A DNA stretch of 64,000 bases from Helianthus annuus (Eukaryota > Streptophyta > Magnoliopsida > Asterales > Asteraceae): NCBI RefSeq assembly GCF_002127325.2, contig NC_035448.2:87858753-87922752 (forward strand), given 5' to 3'. The notes beneath the pieces were generated by a model, which saw only the letters and a list, made by a program, of their open reading frames with translations, made no database searches and was not told the DNA's origin. Position 1 is the first letter of the stretch, and each line of letters opens with the position of its first letter. Below, piece after piece: positions 32,040 through 44,300 of this stretch. The position numbers and the translations under genes are program-made.

Positions 32040-35000
32040 TGTCACACCCCGAAATATCAGAGCTTGGCGTGACTGGACCGGTATCTTCATTGCGCAGCGG
32101 AAGCAAATAAGCTAATACTTCTAGAAAATGAACGCCGCTAAGTACTCGAATTCCCATGGGTTCTCCTATTCCAACCGTTCCACAGTTTTGAAAATGCAAC
32201 CTGAGAATGAACATGCGAAAAAGTCAACATAAAGTTGAGCGAGTTCATAGTTTGTTTTAAAAAGATTTTAAATAAATCTTTATGTATACTGGTTTAAAAG
32301 CTGTGGAGAAAATTTAGTAAAATTAGTTTCTCGGCATGTTATATGAAAACTGTGGGTCTAGCCCACAAGAGTATTCGTGCATTGCACGAGAGAGAATGGG
32401 CCGAGCCCAAAAGAGTATTTGTAAGCAGGACCAACACGTCCTCTTGTACATAAGTTGAAAACATTATCAAAGTTTGTCAATACATATATTACGAGTTTGC
32501 GTCAAATGAATATTAAAAACATTTGAAAGTTACAGTGTTGTAAGTTGGTATGTAAAGCGTCTATGAACATGTTGATCATTAATGTTTCGCGAGGACATTA
32601 ATTTATGCGATGACATAGGAGGTACTCAACCCGCGTAGGAAATTTAAGTGTCGAACTCTCGACGCTGGACACAACAGCACTCTAAGTGGTCACCCATGGA
32701 CCGTGAGTGGGGCTCGCCCGTACCCATTAGATCTAACCTTTGTTCCTTGGTTCTCAAATGGATTAATGGCACCTCAGTTATAGCCTATGCTCACATGATC
32801 TAAGAGTTCATTCCATAACTTAATCATACCCTAGTTTAACCGAAACGTTGAAAGAAAAAGGGGGACATGGTCTCACTGAGTTGTCTCATTTTTCGTACGC
32901 AGGCCAACCCAGTCCCGGTGTTGCAACTAGGACATTCTCGTCACTAGTCATGAAAATCATGCATGTTTTATAGAACCGGTATGTTTAGTATAAATCGTTC
33001 GTAAACCATTCAAGTACGTTGAAAATCATTTGCAACATGGTTTATAAAATATGTGTTTTCGTTCATCAAAATACTGTTTGCTTTTGCAAAAACTTGCATG
33101 TCTTTCCACCCCCGAAAACATATATAAAATGTAAAACAGTAAAAAGTGGGGGTTATGAACTCACCTTGATGTTCTTGTGCAAAGCTAACTTAGTGTGCTT
33201 CCGTAGTGTCGTTCCAAGAACGCGAAGTAGCTAGCGTGCAACTATGACATTCCTACGAAGGAATACTTATAAGTTTTCTAATAAAACAACGTAGTTAAAC
33301 TACGTGTCCGAGCTCTACCGCGTCGTTAATAAAACGACCCTACGAAGGTGTTCTTATTGTGGTTTGAAATAATCAACTACGGTTATTTGATCCCGTTTAT
33401 ATTCGTGATAAAACTAAGTCTCGAAAACGACTTAGATTCCGAGTGTTTAGGATATATATATATTTATATAAATAAATATACTTATGAAGTCGTGTTGGTC
33501 ATCGTGAATTAGAAGTACGTGGATGGGTCAACGTACGTCTCGTCGTAGCTTTCATAAGACGTAACTAAATAAATACATATATCTATGTTCGAATCGTTGA
33601 CGTTTGGAATAAATATAAAACATTACATTATACTTATTTTATAAAAGTATACGGACTAATCACGTTTGAAATAAATAAAACGATTACATTTATTTCGTAA
33701 GGTCGCACGAATTAGCGACGTTTAAAAATGAATATAAGCCATTGTATTCGTTTTAAAAGAATATTTAGGTTTCAAATAATTGAAAGAAATATAAATAATT
33801 ATATTTACTTTAAAAGATTTCCGCATACTAAACGTTTGTAATAACTATGAAAACTACATTTAGTGTGTAAAAGGGTTTAAAGTCGTCGTTTAAAATAAAT
33901 ATAAACCGTTATATTTTATTTCATAAAAAAATGTACGAGGTCGATGTGTGAACTACATATTCGAATCCACAATGTTTAAAACAGGCATACATGTTATATT
34001 AATTGTATAAAAGTGCTCAGAATATCGTTGTTTGAGGTAATTATAAACCTTATGTTTATGTTGCAAAAATGTCGGGTTTCAGATTTTTTGGAAAAACGGA
34101 CAGAGTTTCCTCTGTTTTTAGGATAACCTCGACATCCAAAGTGTCGACATTTTAGTCAAAACGCAACAAATTTTCAACAACAATAAATATATAAAATTAC
34201 TCGCCAAATGTAAAAGCGTAATTAATCAATAATGTATAAACGTTATCTAATCGGGTCGAGCTCGGTCGCGTAAACAACTAAAATCTATAAACTTCTAAAC
34301 AAAGAATAACTTGCTACACTTAACACTTTACCGGGTCTCGTGAGTCGACCAGCGTTGACTGCTGTTGATCGGACCTTGACTGCCAAGTCTAACCCAAACC
34401 GCTCACTGTGACTATTTTGAACCGATCATCTCGAAACTGAACCGGAACCCGAACGTGAACCCAAAACATAACCGACGTTAATCGGACCAATCTGCACTGA
34501 GTTGACCAGGTCAACTGACTGTTGACCTGAGTTTGACTGAGTCGACTCGGTTTAACCGAGTTGACCCAAACAGTTGACCATTGTTGACTTTGGCCATTGA
34601 CCCGAACATCGAACTGAGTCGCGAACCCAAACCAGAATCACTGACTGCTGTTAACCGGGTCTGACTCAAAACTGAAATCTGACCCGAACACGTGCCTGCC
34701 TGAATCGGAGCTCCGGAACCCACTCATCAGCCGATATACGACCCAATCAAGGACTAAACATCATTAATCGGAAAAACAAAGAAAAAAATGAATAAACAAA
34801 GTATTAGGAGACTCACCGGAGCTCCGGCGACCTCCGCCGCCGTCGGCCATCATCGTCAACATCGTTATCTGTAATCACCATCCTTGATACTTGATTCCGA
34901 TGCTCGTAACTAACATCCCCTTCGATTCCGACGCGAAATCCTCACGCCACCGACGCCGACCCGCCATTTCCGTTCTCTTGAGTTCCTCTCTCTCTCTCTT

Positions 35001-36077
35001 CGACTGGATCTCTCTTCGTCGCTGATCACTCCACTGATCTCTCTCACTCCGGTTGAGTTATGTATAAAGTGGTACAGAGGGGGCGGGGGGTGTCGAGTGG
35101 CTGGAAAACACCACCGGCCGTGGTTGTTGGACGTCATCGAGAGAAGGGGGTGGCTGGAACCGCCGCCTGATTCCGGCGACCGGTATTGAGAGAGAGGTGA
35201 GAGAGAGGTCGAGTGTGTTTGGCTGTGTGTATTTGAAGGATATTGCTCAGTAGATTAGAGGTTTTGAGAATATAAGGTTTTAGGGTTTCAGATCTTGAAG
35301 AAAGCAGAGGAAAGATCTCAAGGGTGTGCGTGTTATTTTTGATCTGTGGTTTTCAAATGGAGGAATTAGGGTGTCACTACCCATATATACTTAGGGTTTT
35401 ATAGTGGGCTTTGGGCTTGGCCCAAGGCCCACAAGCCCAATATCACGTGTTATAGTGGCCCGATAATTCCTACGAACCCGTTTTCGCACACGAGTGTCGT
35501 AAAATGCCGTAGAATATTATTTTAGGGTCGAAAGCACGTGAAATTTTGTCGTATGCCATTAATAAGCGCGTATGCTCGTCAGCCGCGTTAAATCGCGTAA
35601 AACATGTCGTCCGTCGTTTCGTGTCTGTTTTGCGTTCCGTTTTCTACTACAGATAATAAATTTTAAAAACGAAGCTAAATATATCAAAATATATTAATAT
35701 TGAGACGAATTTCGAGTCTGATGCTTACGTTTCGTCGTTGTTTGTCGGTGCGTTACTGCAGTCGCGTTTTCGTTCACGTTTGCGCTTTGTGCCGTTCGAA
35801 AGCATGACGTTTTCACAAAACCACATTCGTAATTATAAGTTATACGTATAGACTTCTTATTTGTCGGCGTGGTCAGTATTCTGTACGACATCAGTTCGTT
35901 ATCGTTTAACGCTCAGTAGATTTCCCGAAAATCACTGTACACGCACTGTAAAGTCGAATATGCGTTCATAGGCATTCAAATAGCCTAACTAAGTAATTGT
36001 GCCTTAAACACTACTTATTATTGCATTAAACGTTTGTTAATCTCGTAATTAAGAGGCGTTAATTACCGGTTGTCACA
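32040..36077 (-). repeat. Gypsy LTR C (4,038 bp)
   Basis: TGTCACACCCCGAAATATC...CCGGTTGTCACA on the plus strand, so a TGTGACAACCGG...GGGGTGTGACA LTR on the minus strand, from a different family than G/B/D/F. A minus-strand TATATATGG box lies at 35382-35390, next to a GC-rich segment (34810-35170). A cluster of TTGAC cores lies at 34355-34601. It is the 3' LTR of a minus-strand element because a polypurine tract adjoins its right end. No gene inside. Confidence 0.85.
34355..34601. promoter_or_regulatory. TTGAC (W-box core) cluster in LTR C
   Basis: Nine TTGAC cores on the plus strand (34355, 34376, 34502, 34522, 34533, 34561, 34574, 34584, 34597) plus one GTCAA near 34510. TTGAC is the core of the WRKY-binding W-box. 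They lie downstream of the putative TATA box in element sense, so they may only be a degenerate repeat. Confidence 0.4.
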
Positions 36078-36128
36078 TTCTCCCCCTGTTGCAGAAATTT
36101 CGTCCTCGAAATTTAGTCTATGTTATTT
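36078..36128 (-). other. Polypurine tract and pol 3' flank of element C
   Basis: TTCTCCCCCTGTTG on the plus strand is the PPT; it is followed by a GAAATTTCGTCC...CGAAATTT block like those next to the other Gypsy LTRs. Cut at 36128 by element B (TSD TATTT); continues at 57591. Confidence 0.75.
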
Positions 36129-37279
36129 TGTCACACCCCCAAAATCCACCTGCGGAGTACCACCGCTTGGGAGCGTGACTGACCAGGATCAAGCCACCAA
36201 TCATATAGAACAATATATATAGTAAAAGTAATTGCTATTAAACCAAACCTAATCCATATGAAAGGTGTTCCAAAAACATAAGTAAGTTATCATTGTTTAG
36301 CGGAAGCGTATAACTAAAACCCATCGTAATAAAGTATCAAGTATCATAAGTGTTTAACAAGATAATCACGATCCAAGCCCACAACGACATGCTCCTCCCT
36401 GTGCAAGCTCCATGTACCTAACGACCTGCAAGGCATGTAACAGAGGATCAACAACTAGTTGAGCGAGTTCACAGAAAGTAAACGCGTAATAGTAAGTTCG
36501 TATGTAACATGTGGCTCTACTGGGCCGATAGTGCGTTCTATTGGTGGGGGCTTCCCATGTTGTATAACCACTAGACTATTCGTAACCATAAGTATCCTTC
36601 ACAACCGAGGATAGTAGTAAGTATAAATACACGTAGGTTTTACGTGAGTATCCTTCACAACCGAGGATAGTAGTAAGTATAAGTACACGTAGGTTTTACG
36701 TGAGTATCCTTCACAACCGAGGATAGTAGTAAGTATAAATACACGTAGGTTTTACGTGAGTATCCTTCACAACCGAGGATAGTAGTAAGTATAAGTACAC
36801 GTAGGTTTTACGTGAGTATCCTTCACAACCGAGGATAGTAGTAAGTATAAATACACGTAGGTTTTACGTGAGTATCCTTCACAACCGAGGATAGTAGTAA
36901 GTATAAGTACACGTAGGTCTTACGTGAGTATCCTTCACAACCGAGGATAGTAGTAAGTATAAGTCTACGTAGATTGTAAGTATGTGTCCTGCACAACCGA
37001 GGACAGTGAATAGCATAAGTATGTGTCCTGCACAACCGAGGACAGTGAGTAGCATAAGTATGTGTCCTGCATAACCGAGGACAGTGGTATGGTAGTCTAG
37101 TATTAGTGTCAGTACGAATCTATTCAACCTTAACCCTTCAATCCCATTCCCTCAACCCGGGAATCCCATGCCTTGGTAAGAGTGTGAACTCACCTTGGTT
37201 TGCTCGGTATGTTATTGCTTCTAGCATTTATTTAATTATTAGGTCCGTCACACACGACCTAAGGTATAATGTCATATAA
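36129..37279 (-). repeat. 3' LTR of Gypsy B, outer part
   Basis: TGTCACACCCCC start; matches 54676-55825 apart from scattered substitutions. Interrupted at 37279 by element A (TSD TATAA at 37275-37279 and 49600-49604). The uninterrupted sequence GTCATATAAGTGAG is present in the other LTR, giving an empty-site control. Confidence 0.93.
36591..37085. repeat. 56-bp and 39-bp minisatellites in LTR B
   Basis: Seven copies of a 56-bp unit (starts 36591, 36647, 36703, 36759, 36815, 36871, 36927) beginning AGTATCCTTCACAACCGAGG, alternating TATAAATAC and TATAAGTAC forms, then three copies of a 39-bp relative with GTGTCCTGCACAACCGAGG. The other LTR has the matching array at 55138-55632. Confidence 0.95.
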
Positions 37280-37872
37280 TGTGACAACTGGCACAAAACC
37301 GGTAACTTCCGTACATTTTAATTATTATTTAATGACTGCAATTATGAGCTTAAATGTCAACATTGACTGATTAGAAGCTAAGCAAGTGAATTCATGCACG
37401 TTGTATACTACAAAATATTGCTTTATGCAAAAACGAGAGCGTTGCGTCAGAAATATTAGTAAACTCACCGGTAAGACACACTGTGTCAACGGAACTGCAG
37501 AAAGCAGTCAGACATTAGAATTGAGGCCTAGGTGTAGGTCCTACGACAAAGGTACATTAAAACCCAAGAGTACATATCAGGGTTTAATTTATGGTCGTTA
37601 CGAAAGCTAAAACACGCACTAAAAGGCACCCGAAACACACTTTAAGTGCAGAACAAATTACGACAAAACTGCGAAACGAACGTTGGTGGCCGCCCGGATA
37701 ATATTTAATCCCACAAATATTCTGTTATGATTAAAATTTTATTTTAATCAGGTTCGTGTTGAAAAATAAATTGAAACGCTTAAAAACGTTATTTTTCAAG
37801 TTTAAGCGCGTACCGTGAGTTCCTACGCGACACAGTGCTTACACTGCAAAACGCAGACAACGCAGAAAATCT

Positions 37873-38191
37873 AGGAATATGCTAGGAATATTCCAGGAAT
37901 ATGCTAGGAATATTCCAGGAATATGCTAGGAATATGCTAGGAATATTCCAGGAATATGCCAGGAATATGCTAGGAATATTCCAGGAATATGCTAGGAATA
38001 TGCTAGGAATATTCCAGGAATATGCCAGGAATATGCTAGGAATATTCCAGGAATATGCTAGGAATATTCCAGGAATATGCTAGGAATATGCTAGGAATAT
38101 TCCAGGAATATGCCAGGAATATGCTAGGAATATTCCAGGAATATGCTAGGAATATTCCAAGAATATGCCAGGAATATGCTAGGAATATGCC
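37873..38191. repeat. 11-bp tandem array, 29 copies, upstream of the TATA box of A
   Basis: Exactly 319 bp = 29 x 11. Monomers are AGGAATATGCT, AGGAATATTCC and AGGAATATGCC; one copy starts AAG. Ten monomers contain the palindrome GGAATATTCC. The array ends 12 bp before the TATA box. The 3' LTR copy is at 46666-46984. Confidence 0.97.
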
Positions 38192-38203
38192 ATATGGAAT
38201 GTC

Positions 38204-38210
38204 TATAAAT
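38204..38210 (+). promoter_or_regulatory. TATA box of the A LTR
   Basis: TATAAAT in GTCTATAAATACC directly downstream of the 11-bp array; the 3' LTR equivalent is at 46997-47003. Downstream sequence is CT/CA-rich (ACACTTCACAACACC, CTCTCCTCTCTCCC), as in many plant leaders. Confidence 0.8.
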
Positions 38211-39877
38211 ACCGTGAGATGGCACATATGAACTTTCACACTTCACAACACCAAACAACTCTCCTCTCTCCCTCTAGAAAGCTCACGGCCAAACATCCCT
38301 AATCACCCATCAATTTTTCGAGCCTTGTTCAAGCCATTCCAAGCATACCCAAGCATCAAGGATCACGTATTAGGAGGCTTGGTGCACTCGGAGCACGAAT
38401 GACCTTTTTCTCTAGCTTTTATCCACCACATTCGCGTCTAGATTCTTCCCTAGCCTCGAGCTAGTGGTGAGTTACTTAAAACACATTCTTGAACTAATCT
38501 AGAGTGGTTAATATGATAGATAACAGTTAAAACTTGGAATCTTGCAATTTGATACATTAAAGTCTACTAAAAGACACTTAAATGATGGATAAAAGCTCAC
38601 ATGATGTGTAAATGTGGTAGTATTTGATTTGTGGGATTATTTAGGCCCGATCTACGTTGTGGTAGCTCGGATCACCGTTTAACCCGACTTTGTTAAGATC
38701 ATAGATCTTGACATAAGCTTGTTTCGGACGGTACAAGGGTTAAAAGGTGAAACTCTACCACACGAGAAACATGAACTTGTGTAAAAGTATTTTTACTTGT
38801 TAAATAGTGTTTAAAACTTGCCGATCTATGTATCTACAAGTGGTATTTTCAAAAGACCAAGCGTCAAAAGGAACCACATGTTCTAAACCGGATCTTACAC
38901 AAACAAAAGTGATTTTTGTGAACAAACAAGTGTATGGACACTTGCGTAACAAAAGTTTTAACAAAGAAATAATTTTCGTAAAAACCGACTAGAAGTTGTG
39001 AAACTTTATATTCTTTGAAAATAAGGTTTTTAAGAAATTAAACTTATTTATAAAGATAACAAGACTTACTAAATGTGCTAGTAAATTACTACACTTTTTT
39101 GTAAATATTCAAGTTCATGAAGTGGGGAAAATTAGTGATTGTTGTTCATGATTATTGTTGATAATTGTTGTTGATGATTGTTGACCATTTAAAAGAAAAT
39201 AAACACATGTTTTGAAAACATGGGAAACTTCCATTTTTAGGGGAAACTCTGTCAAAATTTTTATAAATTTTGACACTTAGAAAAATATAAGTTTTTGAGG
39301 AACTTATTCCCTAAAAATGTATTTAAGAGTATTACCAAGGTTTCCCTAATTTTTGGTGATAAGAAATGAGGATTTCTTCAAAAATAAAAATGGATATAAG
39401 TATGTAGATTTTTGAGAGAAAAATATATATTATGTTATCACCAACTTTTGTGCTAAGTGGATATAGTATGTGTTATACGTGCTAGCGTATTAAGACTTAA
39501 AAATACACATACATCATACATGATACATAATTCGGGTGCAAAGTGCAAAACACAAGGTACTTATATTAATTTTAGAGAAAATAATATAAGTAAGATACTT
39601 AGTTAAAAATATAAAATATTTTTAACACAAGAATATATACACAAAAGAGAGTGACTGTACTTGTGCGATGCAAGTATAGTGACTAACGTTAAGAAAACGC
39701 GTATAGGTTACGACGTTAATTAAGCAAATCCGGTGAAGTTTACGACGCACAGGAACGCAAAGTTGTGAGTTCATGCTCCCCCTTTTCTCTTAACTGTTTT
39801 CAGTTTTATAACTTCGGGGGTGAAATACATGTTACAAATATTTTTATGTTTAACAAATGGTATGATAATAAAAAGCA

Positions 39878-40015
39878 CACTTGGTAAGAACGAGTACAAA
39901 GTGTGTAGCGATATAAGAATACAAGGAAGCGCACTTGGTGAGAACGAGTACCAAGTGTGTTGTGAAATAAGAATATGAGAAGCGCGCTTGGTGAGAAACG
40001 AGTACCAAGTAGGAT
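39878..40015 (+). repeat. Three tandem hairpin units in the A LTR
   Basis: Each unit has CACTTGGT (or CGCTTGGT), a GAACGAGT-type loop and ACCAAGTG-type closing arm, at intervals of about 60 bp; the first copy has one arm mismatch. They also occur at 48671-48808. Confidence 0.7.
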
Positions 40016-40324
40016 GCGCTATGAAAAATGATGCGAGGAATCGTGTCACGAATAGGGTACAGAAGCACCATTAATCAACAATATACCTAGACCGCAGAAC
40101 AAAAGGTTAGGTCTAACGGGTGCCGGGCAGCCACACTCTCGATGAGGGCGAGTATCGAGTAGTGCTTTTGTGTCTCAGAATATACCAATTAAATGCCTAA
40201 GGTTTGGTGACTTCCTATGTCGTGTCACATGTTAATGGCTTTGCAACCCATTAACAACCCTGATACCTACAGGAATACTTAATTTACATAAAAACTCATA
40301 CCATTCTAAAACTTGATGAATACT

Positions 40325-40432
40325 TGAGTACGTGGGGTACTCAAGAAAAGCATGGATTATACTTGAGTACGTGGGGTACTCTAGAAGAATTTGAATCATA
40401 CATGAGTACGTGGTGTACACATGAAACTGGAT
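40325..40432 (+). repeat. Three GAGTACGTGG hairpins in the A LTR
   Basis: Copies begin CTTGAGTACGTGGGG, CTTGAGTACGTGGGG and CATGAGTACGTGGTG, each closed by an inverted arm (TACTCAAG, TACTCTAG, TACACATG). Copy 3 against copy 1 swaps a T-A pair for an A-T pair in the stem. Also at 49118-49225. Confidence 0.7.
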
Positions 40433-40806
40433 TTTATGAAAACTCGATTTATTCACAAAATATGTTTTCATACAAAGTATACAAAAGTGCAAAACAAAAC
40501 GGCATGAATTCACACCAACATTATGTTGACGTTTTTCCAAAACTCACATGTATTTCAGGTAACTAGGATGGATGTGCGCGTGGTCTCTCTTATGCTTGTG
40601 GATGTCGCTTGTGTTTGTCTTTAAATAAAGTGTAAACCTTTTAAGACAATGTTTTATGTTAACTCGCGTTGTAAACGCTAACTTATGATTTCAAGTTATG
40701 GTATTTGAAGTTATTTTCATGAGCATGTAGTATGTTTACCTTTCGTATGCAATGAGAACCTTTCATGATCACACTTCGTGCTTCCGCCGCAGAAAGGGGT
40801 GTGACA

Positions 40807-41385
40807 GATTGGTATCAGAGCTGCGATTGTAGTGAACCAGGATTCCTTCTCGAGTCTAGTCTACAATCTCTAGGATCCTATCACGAAAACAATTTTCAAA
40901 GAGTTTTCATTGCATAAAACGTCCCGCGACATCCACTACCTGAAACTGACTACACGAGTCTAGAAAAGACACTACGAGACTTAGGGTGCACAGGAGTAGC
41001 ACTTGTCTTAACTGAGAAATTACTTGCAAATTATGTGTGATAATTAGCATATACTAGATGTAGGATGTCACAGGTATACGTGACTTTACCTGCAACGATG
41101 GCCCATCTGAAGGAAGAGATACGAGGATGAAACGAACTGTGCGGACTGTGCAAGGAGTTACGTAATTATGGATGCATACATAATTATGGAATTCAGTGCA
41201 CAGAAATCACAGCAAGTCTTGTCACGTATAGATTCCCTCAGTACAAGCCTACTAAGTACTCTGCTAGAGTAATAATTATTTGATGTTAATTATGTGGTAT
41301 ATACCTGTGAATATATACTACTACTGTCCAGTATGACGACGTCAAAACAAATGCCTAACCCTGCTGTGTTATGTTCTGTCAGAAC
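40807..41385 (+). other. 5' leader and PBS of Gypsy A
   Basis: PBS TGGTATCAGAGC at 40810-40821, then about 560 bp of leader without a credible ORF up to the gag ATG. Confidence 0.85.
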
Positions 41386-44300
41386 ATGGCACCCAGGAAA
41401 GCTGTGAATGCTCGCAATGATGATCAACCTCCTCCTCCCCTACTACCAAAAACTGCTGAAGAGCTGAACGCTCTACTGGAAGAGAGAATCTCTGCTGCTA
41501 TCGCCCAGTACGAGGCGAACCGTACCCAAGACAGTGGAGGGCCAAGCAGTGCCAGGCGTAACGGACATGGAGATTCGTCCGGTGGAAACGCAGTTCAAGG
41601 TAACCTTAGAACAATTTACTAAGCATGAAGAAATTTATGAACGGTCTTTGTTTCATTATTTCTTCGATTGCTCATAAGTGAATTGGTTGGGTTAATTACA
41701 GGCTGCACCTTCAAGCAGTTCCTCGACTGCAAACCTATGAACTACGATGGCACTGGAGGAGCAGTAGCCTTTGTGCGTTGGACGGAAAAGACTGAAGCCA
41801 CAATCCGCATGAGCAAGTGTACCGCAGATCAGCAAGTCACTTTTGCTACTGGGCTGTTTGTCGACGAAGCACTGACATGGTGGAATTTGCAAGTTCAAAC
41901 GCTGGGCGATGAGGCTGCATACGGCATGACTTGGGATGAATTGAAGGAGAAGATGAGAGAGAAGTATTGCTCTCGTGCCGAACTCCAAAGGTTGGAGACA
42001 GAGTTCTGGCACTTGACTATGGTAGGAGCTGACATCACTGGGTATACTCGGAGGTTCCATGATTTGTCTAGGGTGATTCCTTACATGGTGACTCCCGAAT
42101 TCAAGCGCGTTGAACGCTACATTTGGGGATTGGCCCCAGAATTTCGTGGCATCGTGACGTCAGCCAAACCACAAACAATCACTGAGGCTGTCACTCTGGC
42201 TGTCAGTCTTACTGAGGATTGTGTTCGTATGGAGAAGTTATCGTTGAACCCAACAGAGAAGACCGAGACACATGTTGAGTCGTCCGGTGACAAGAAGAGA
42301 AAGCATTCGACCCTGAATCAAGTAACTCGCAACAACAAGGGTTCCAACAAGAAACGTGACACCAACCCCTCTAAGGAGTCAAAGACTTCGGCCAAAGGAT
42401 ACCAAGGCACCATGCCTAAGTGCCAAAAATGCAAGTATCATCATGATGGAGCTTGTCGCATTCCAAGGTGCGACAAGTGTGGTAGATTGGGTCATCGAAC
42501 AGAAGACTGTTGGAGTAAGGGAAAGAATCAAAATGGAAACGGTGCTGGTAACAGGAATGATAACGGGAAAGGGCGAAACCAAGGATGCTTCAAGTGTGGA
42601 AGCAACGATCATTTCATGAGAGACTGCCCAAAGAAAGACAATGCTCAGGCTCGAGCATTTGTGATTGGAGCAAGGGACGCACGCGAGGACCCTAACGTGG
42701 TCACCGGTACGTTTCTAGTTAACAATCACTATGCATCCATATTATTTGACACTGGTGCCGACTATAGTTTCATGTCTGTGGAATTTAAACGTACGCTCGG
42801 AATAGAATCTAGTAGATTAGAAGTCCCATATTCCATAGAATTAGCCAATGGAAAACTTGTTGAATCGGGCGAAGTAGTTAGAGGGTGCACGCTAGAACTT
42901 GGTGAACGAAGCTTTAGCATCGACCTCTTACCTATTCAATTGGGTAGCTTCGATGTGGTAGTCGGAATGGACTGGCTGTCCAAGAACAAAGCTGAAGTTA
43001 TTTGTCATGAGAAGATCATTCGCATCCCTTTGGCGAATGATGAAACTCTCATCGTGCATGGAGAAAAACGAGACGCGCCTCTTCGAATCATCAGTTGCAT
43101 GAAGGCACAGAAGTGCTTAAGGAAAGGATGTGTTGCCTTCCTAGCACACGTTATAGATAAGAAGGCTGAGGAACCGAAACTCGAAGATATTCCTGTGGTG
43201 AAGGAATTTCCTGATGTGTTCCCTGAGGATCTGCCAGGACTACCTCCGCAACGACAAGTCGAATTCCGTATAGACTTGGTTCCGGGAGCTGCTCCTGTAG
43301 CCAAGGCACCGTATAGACTTGCGCCATCCGAAATGCAAGAACTATCTACACAACTCCAGGAGTTGTTGGATAAAGGATTCATAAGGCCAAGCTTCTCGCC
43401 ATGGGGAGCTCCAGTTTTGTTCGTGAAGAAAAAGGATGGAACCATGCGGATGTGTATCGATTATAGGGAACTGAACAAACTAACGATCAAGAATCGGTAC
43501 CCACTACCGAGGATTGACGACTTGTTTGACCAGTTACAAGGGTCAAGCTATTATTCCAAGATCGACCTTCGGTCTGGATACCACCAGCTGAGAATCCAAG
43601 AGGAGAGCGTACCAAAGACTGCATTCAGAACACGCTATGGGCATTACGAGTTTCTTGTGATGCCAGTCGGGCTGACGAATGCACCAGCGGTCTTTATGGA
43701 TCTGATGAACCGTGTATGCAAACCATATCTCGATAAATTTGTGATTGTATTTATCGATGATATCCTGATTTACTCTCGGACGAAAGAAGAGCACGAGCAA
43801 CACCTCAGAACCATCTTGGAGCTACTGAAAAAGGAGAAACTTTATGCAAAGTTCTCAAAATGCGAATTCTGGATTCGCGAAGTACAATTTCTTGGTCACG
43901 TTGTGAATGAGAAGGGCATTCATGTAGACCCGTCCAAGATAGAAGCAATAAAGAATTGGGAAGCTCCCAAAACCCCAACTGAGGTTCGCCAATTTTTGGG
44001 CTTAGCGGGCTACTATCGGAGATTCATCGAGAATTTCTCCAAAATAGCTCAGCCGCTAACTGCCCTTACTCAGAAAGACAAGAAGTATGACTGGGGTGTT
44101 AAACAAGAGGAAGCTTTTCAGCTACTCAAAAACAAGCTATGCGATGCACCAATATTGTCACTGCCCGAAGGCACGGAAGACTTCGTGGTATACTGCGACG
44201 CCTCGCGACAAGGACTGGGATGCGTGCTCATGCAACGCCAAAAGGTCATCGCTTACGCTTCAAGGCAACTGAAGGTGCATGAAAGAAACTATACCACTCA

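Larger units (their letters stand above)
37280..40806 (+). repeat. 5' LTR of Gypsy A (3,527 bp)
   Basis: TGTGACAACTGG...AGGGGTGTGACA. Order: 590 bp, the 29 x 11-bp array (37873-38191), TATA box (38204-38210), a long downstream part with two sets of hairpins (39878-40015 and 40325-40432), AATAAA at 40624-40629, end. TATA to AATAAA is 2.4 kb, an unusually long R if both signals are real. ORFs inside are not convincing. Confidence 0.95.

Noticed and set aside
32040..36077. Host gene or promoter in the GC-rich part of LTR C
   Set aside because: No exon-like coding with homology I recognise; LTR ends and PPT explain the block.
36591..37085. CRISPR or satellite centromere array
   Set aside because: Contiguous 56-bp repeats without variable spacers, only seven copies, and contained in the LTR of element B.
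37873..38191. CRISPR-like array
   Set aside because: Units are 11 bp with no spacers, inside a plant retrotransposon LTR; it is a tandem repeat.
37901..38239. ORFs of the MLGIFQEYARN type
   Set aside because: Translation of the 11-bp array; 33-nt periodic, no protein family.
39771..40566. Small ORFs in the A LTR, such as MTRFLASFFIAH and MSTWGTQEKHG
   Set aside because: They overlap the hairpin repeats on both strands and have no recognisable domain; the repeat structure explains the open frames.
43005..43803. Antisense ORFs over the A polyprotein
   Set aside because: Shadows of the strongly conserved RT coding strand.
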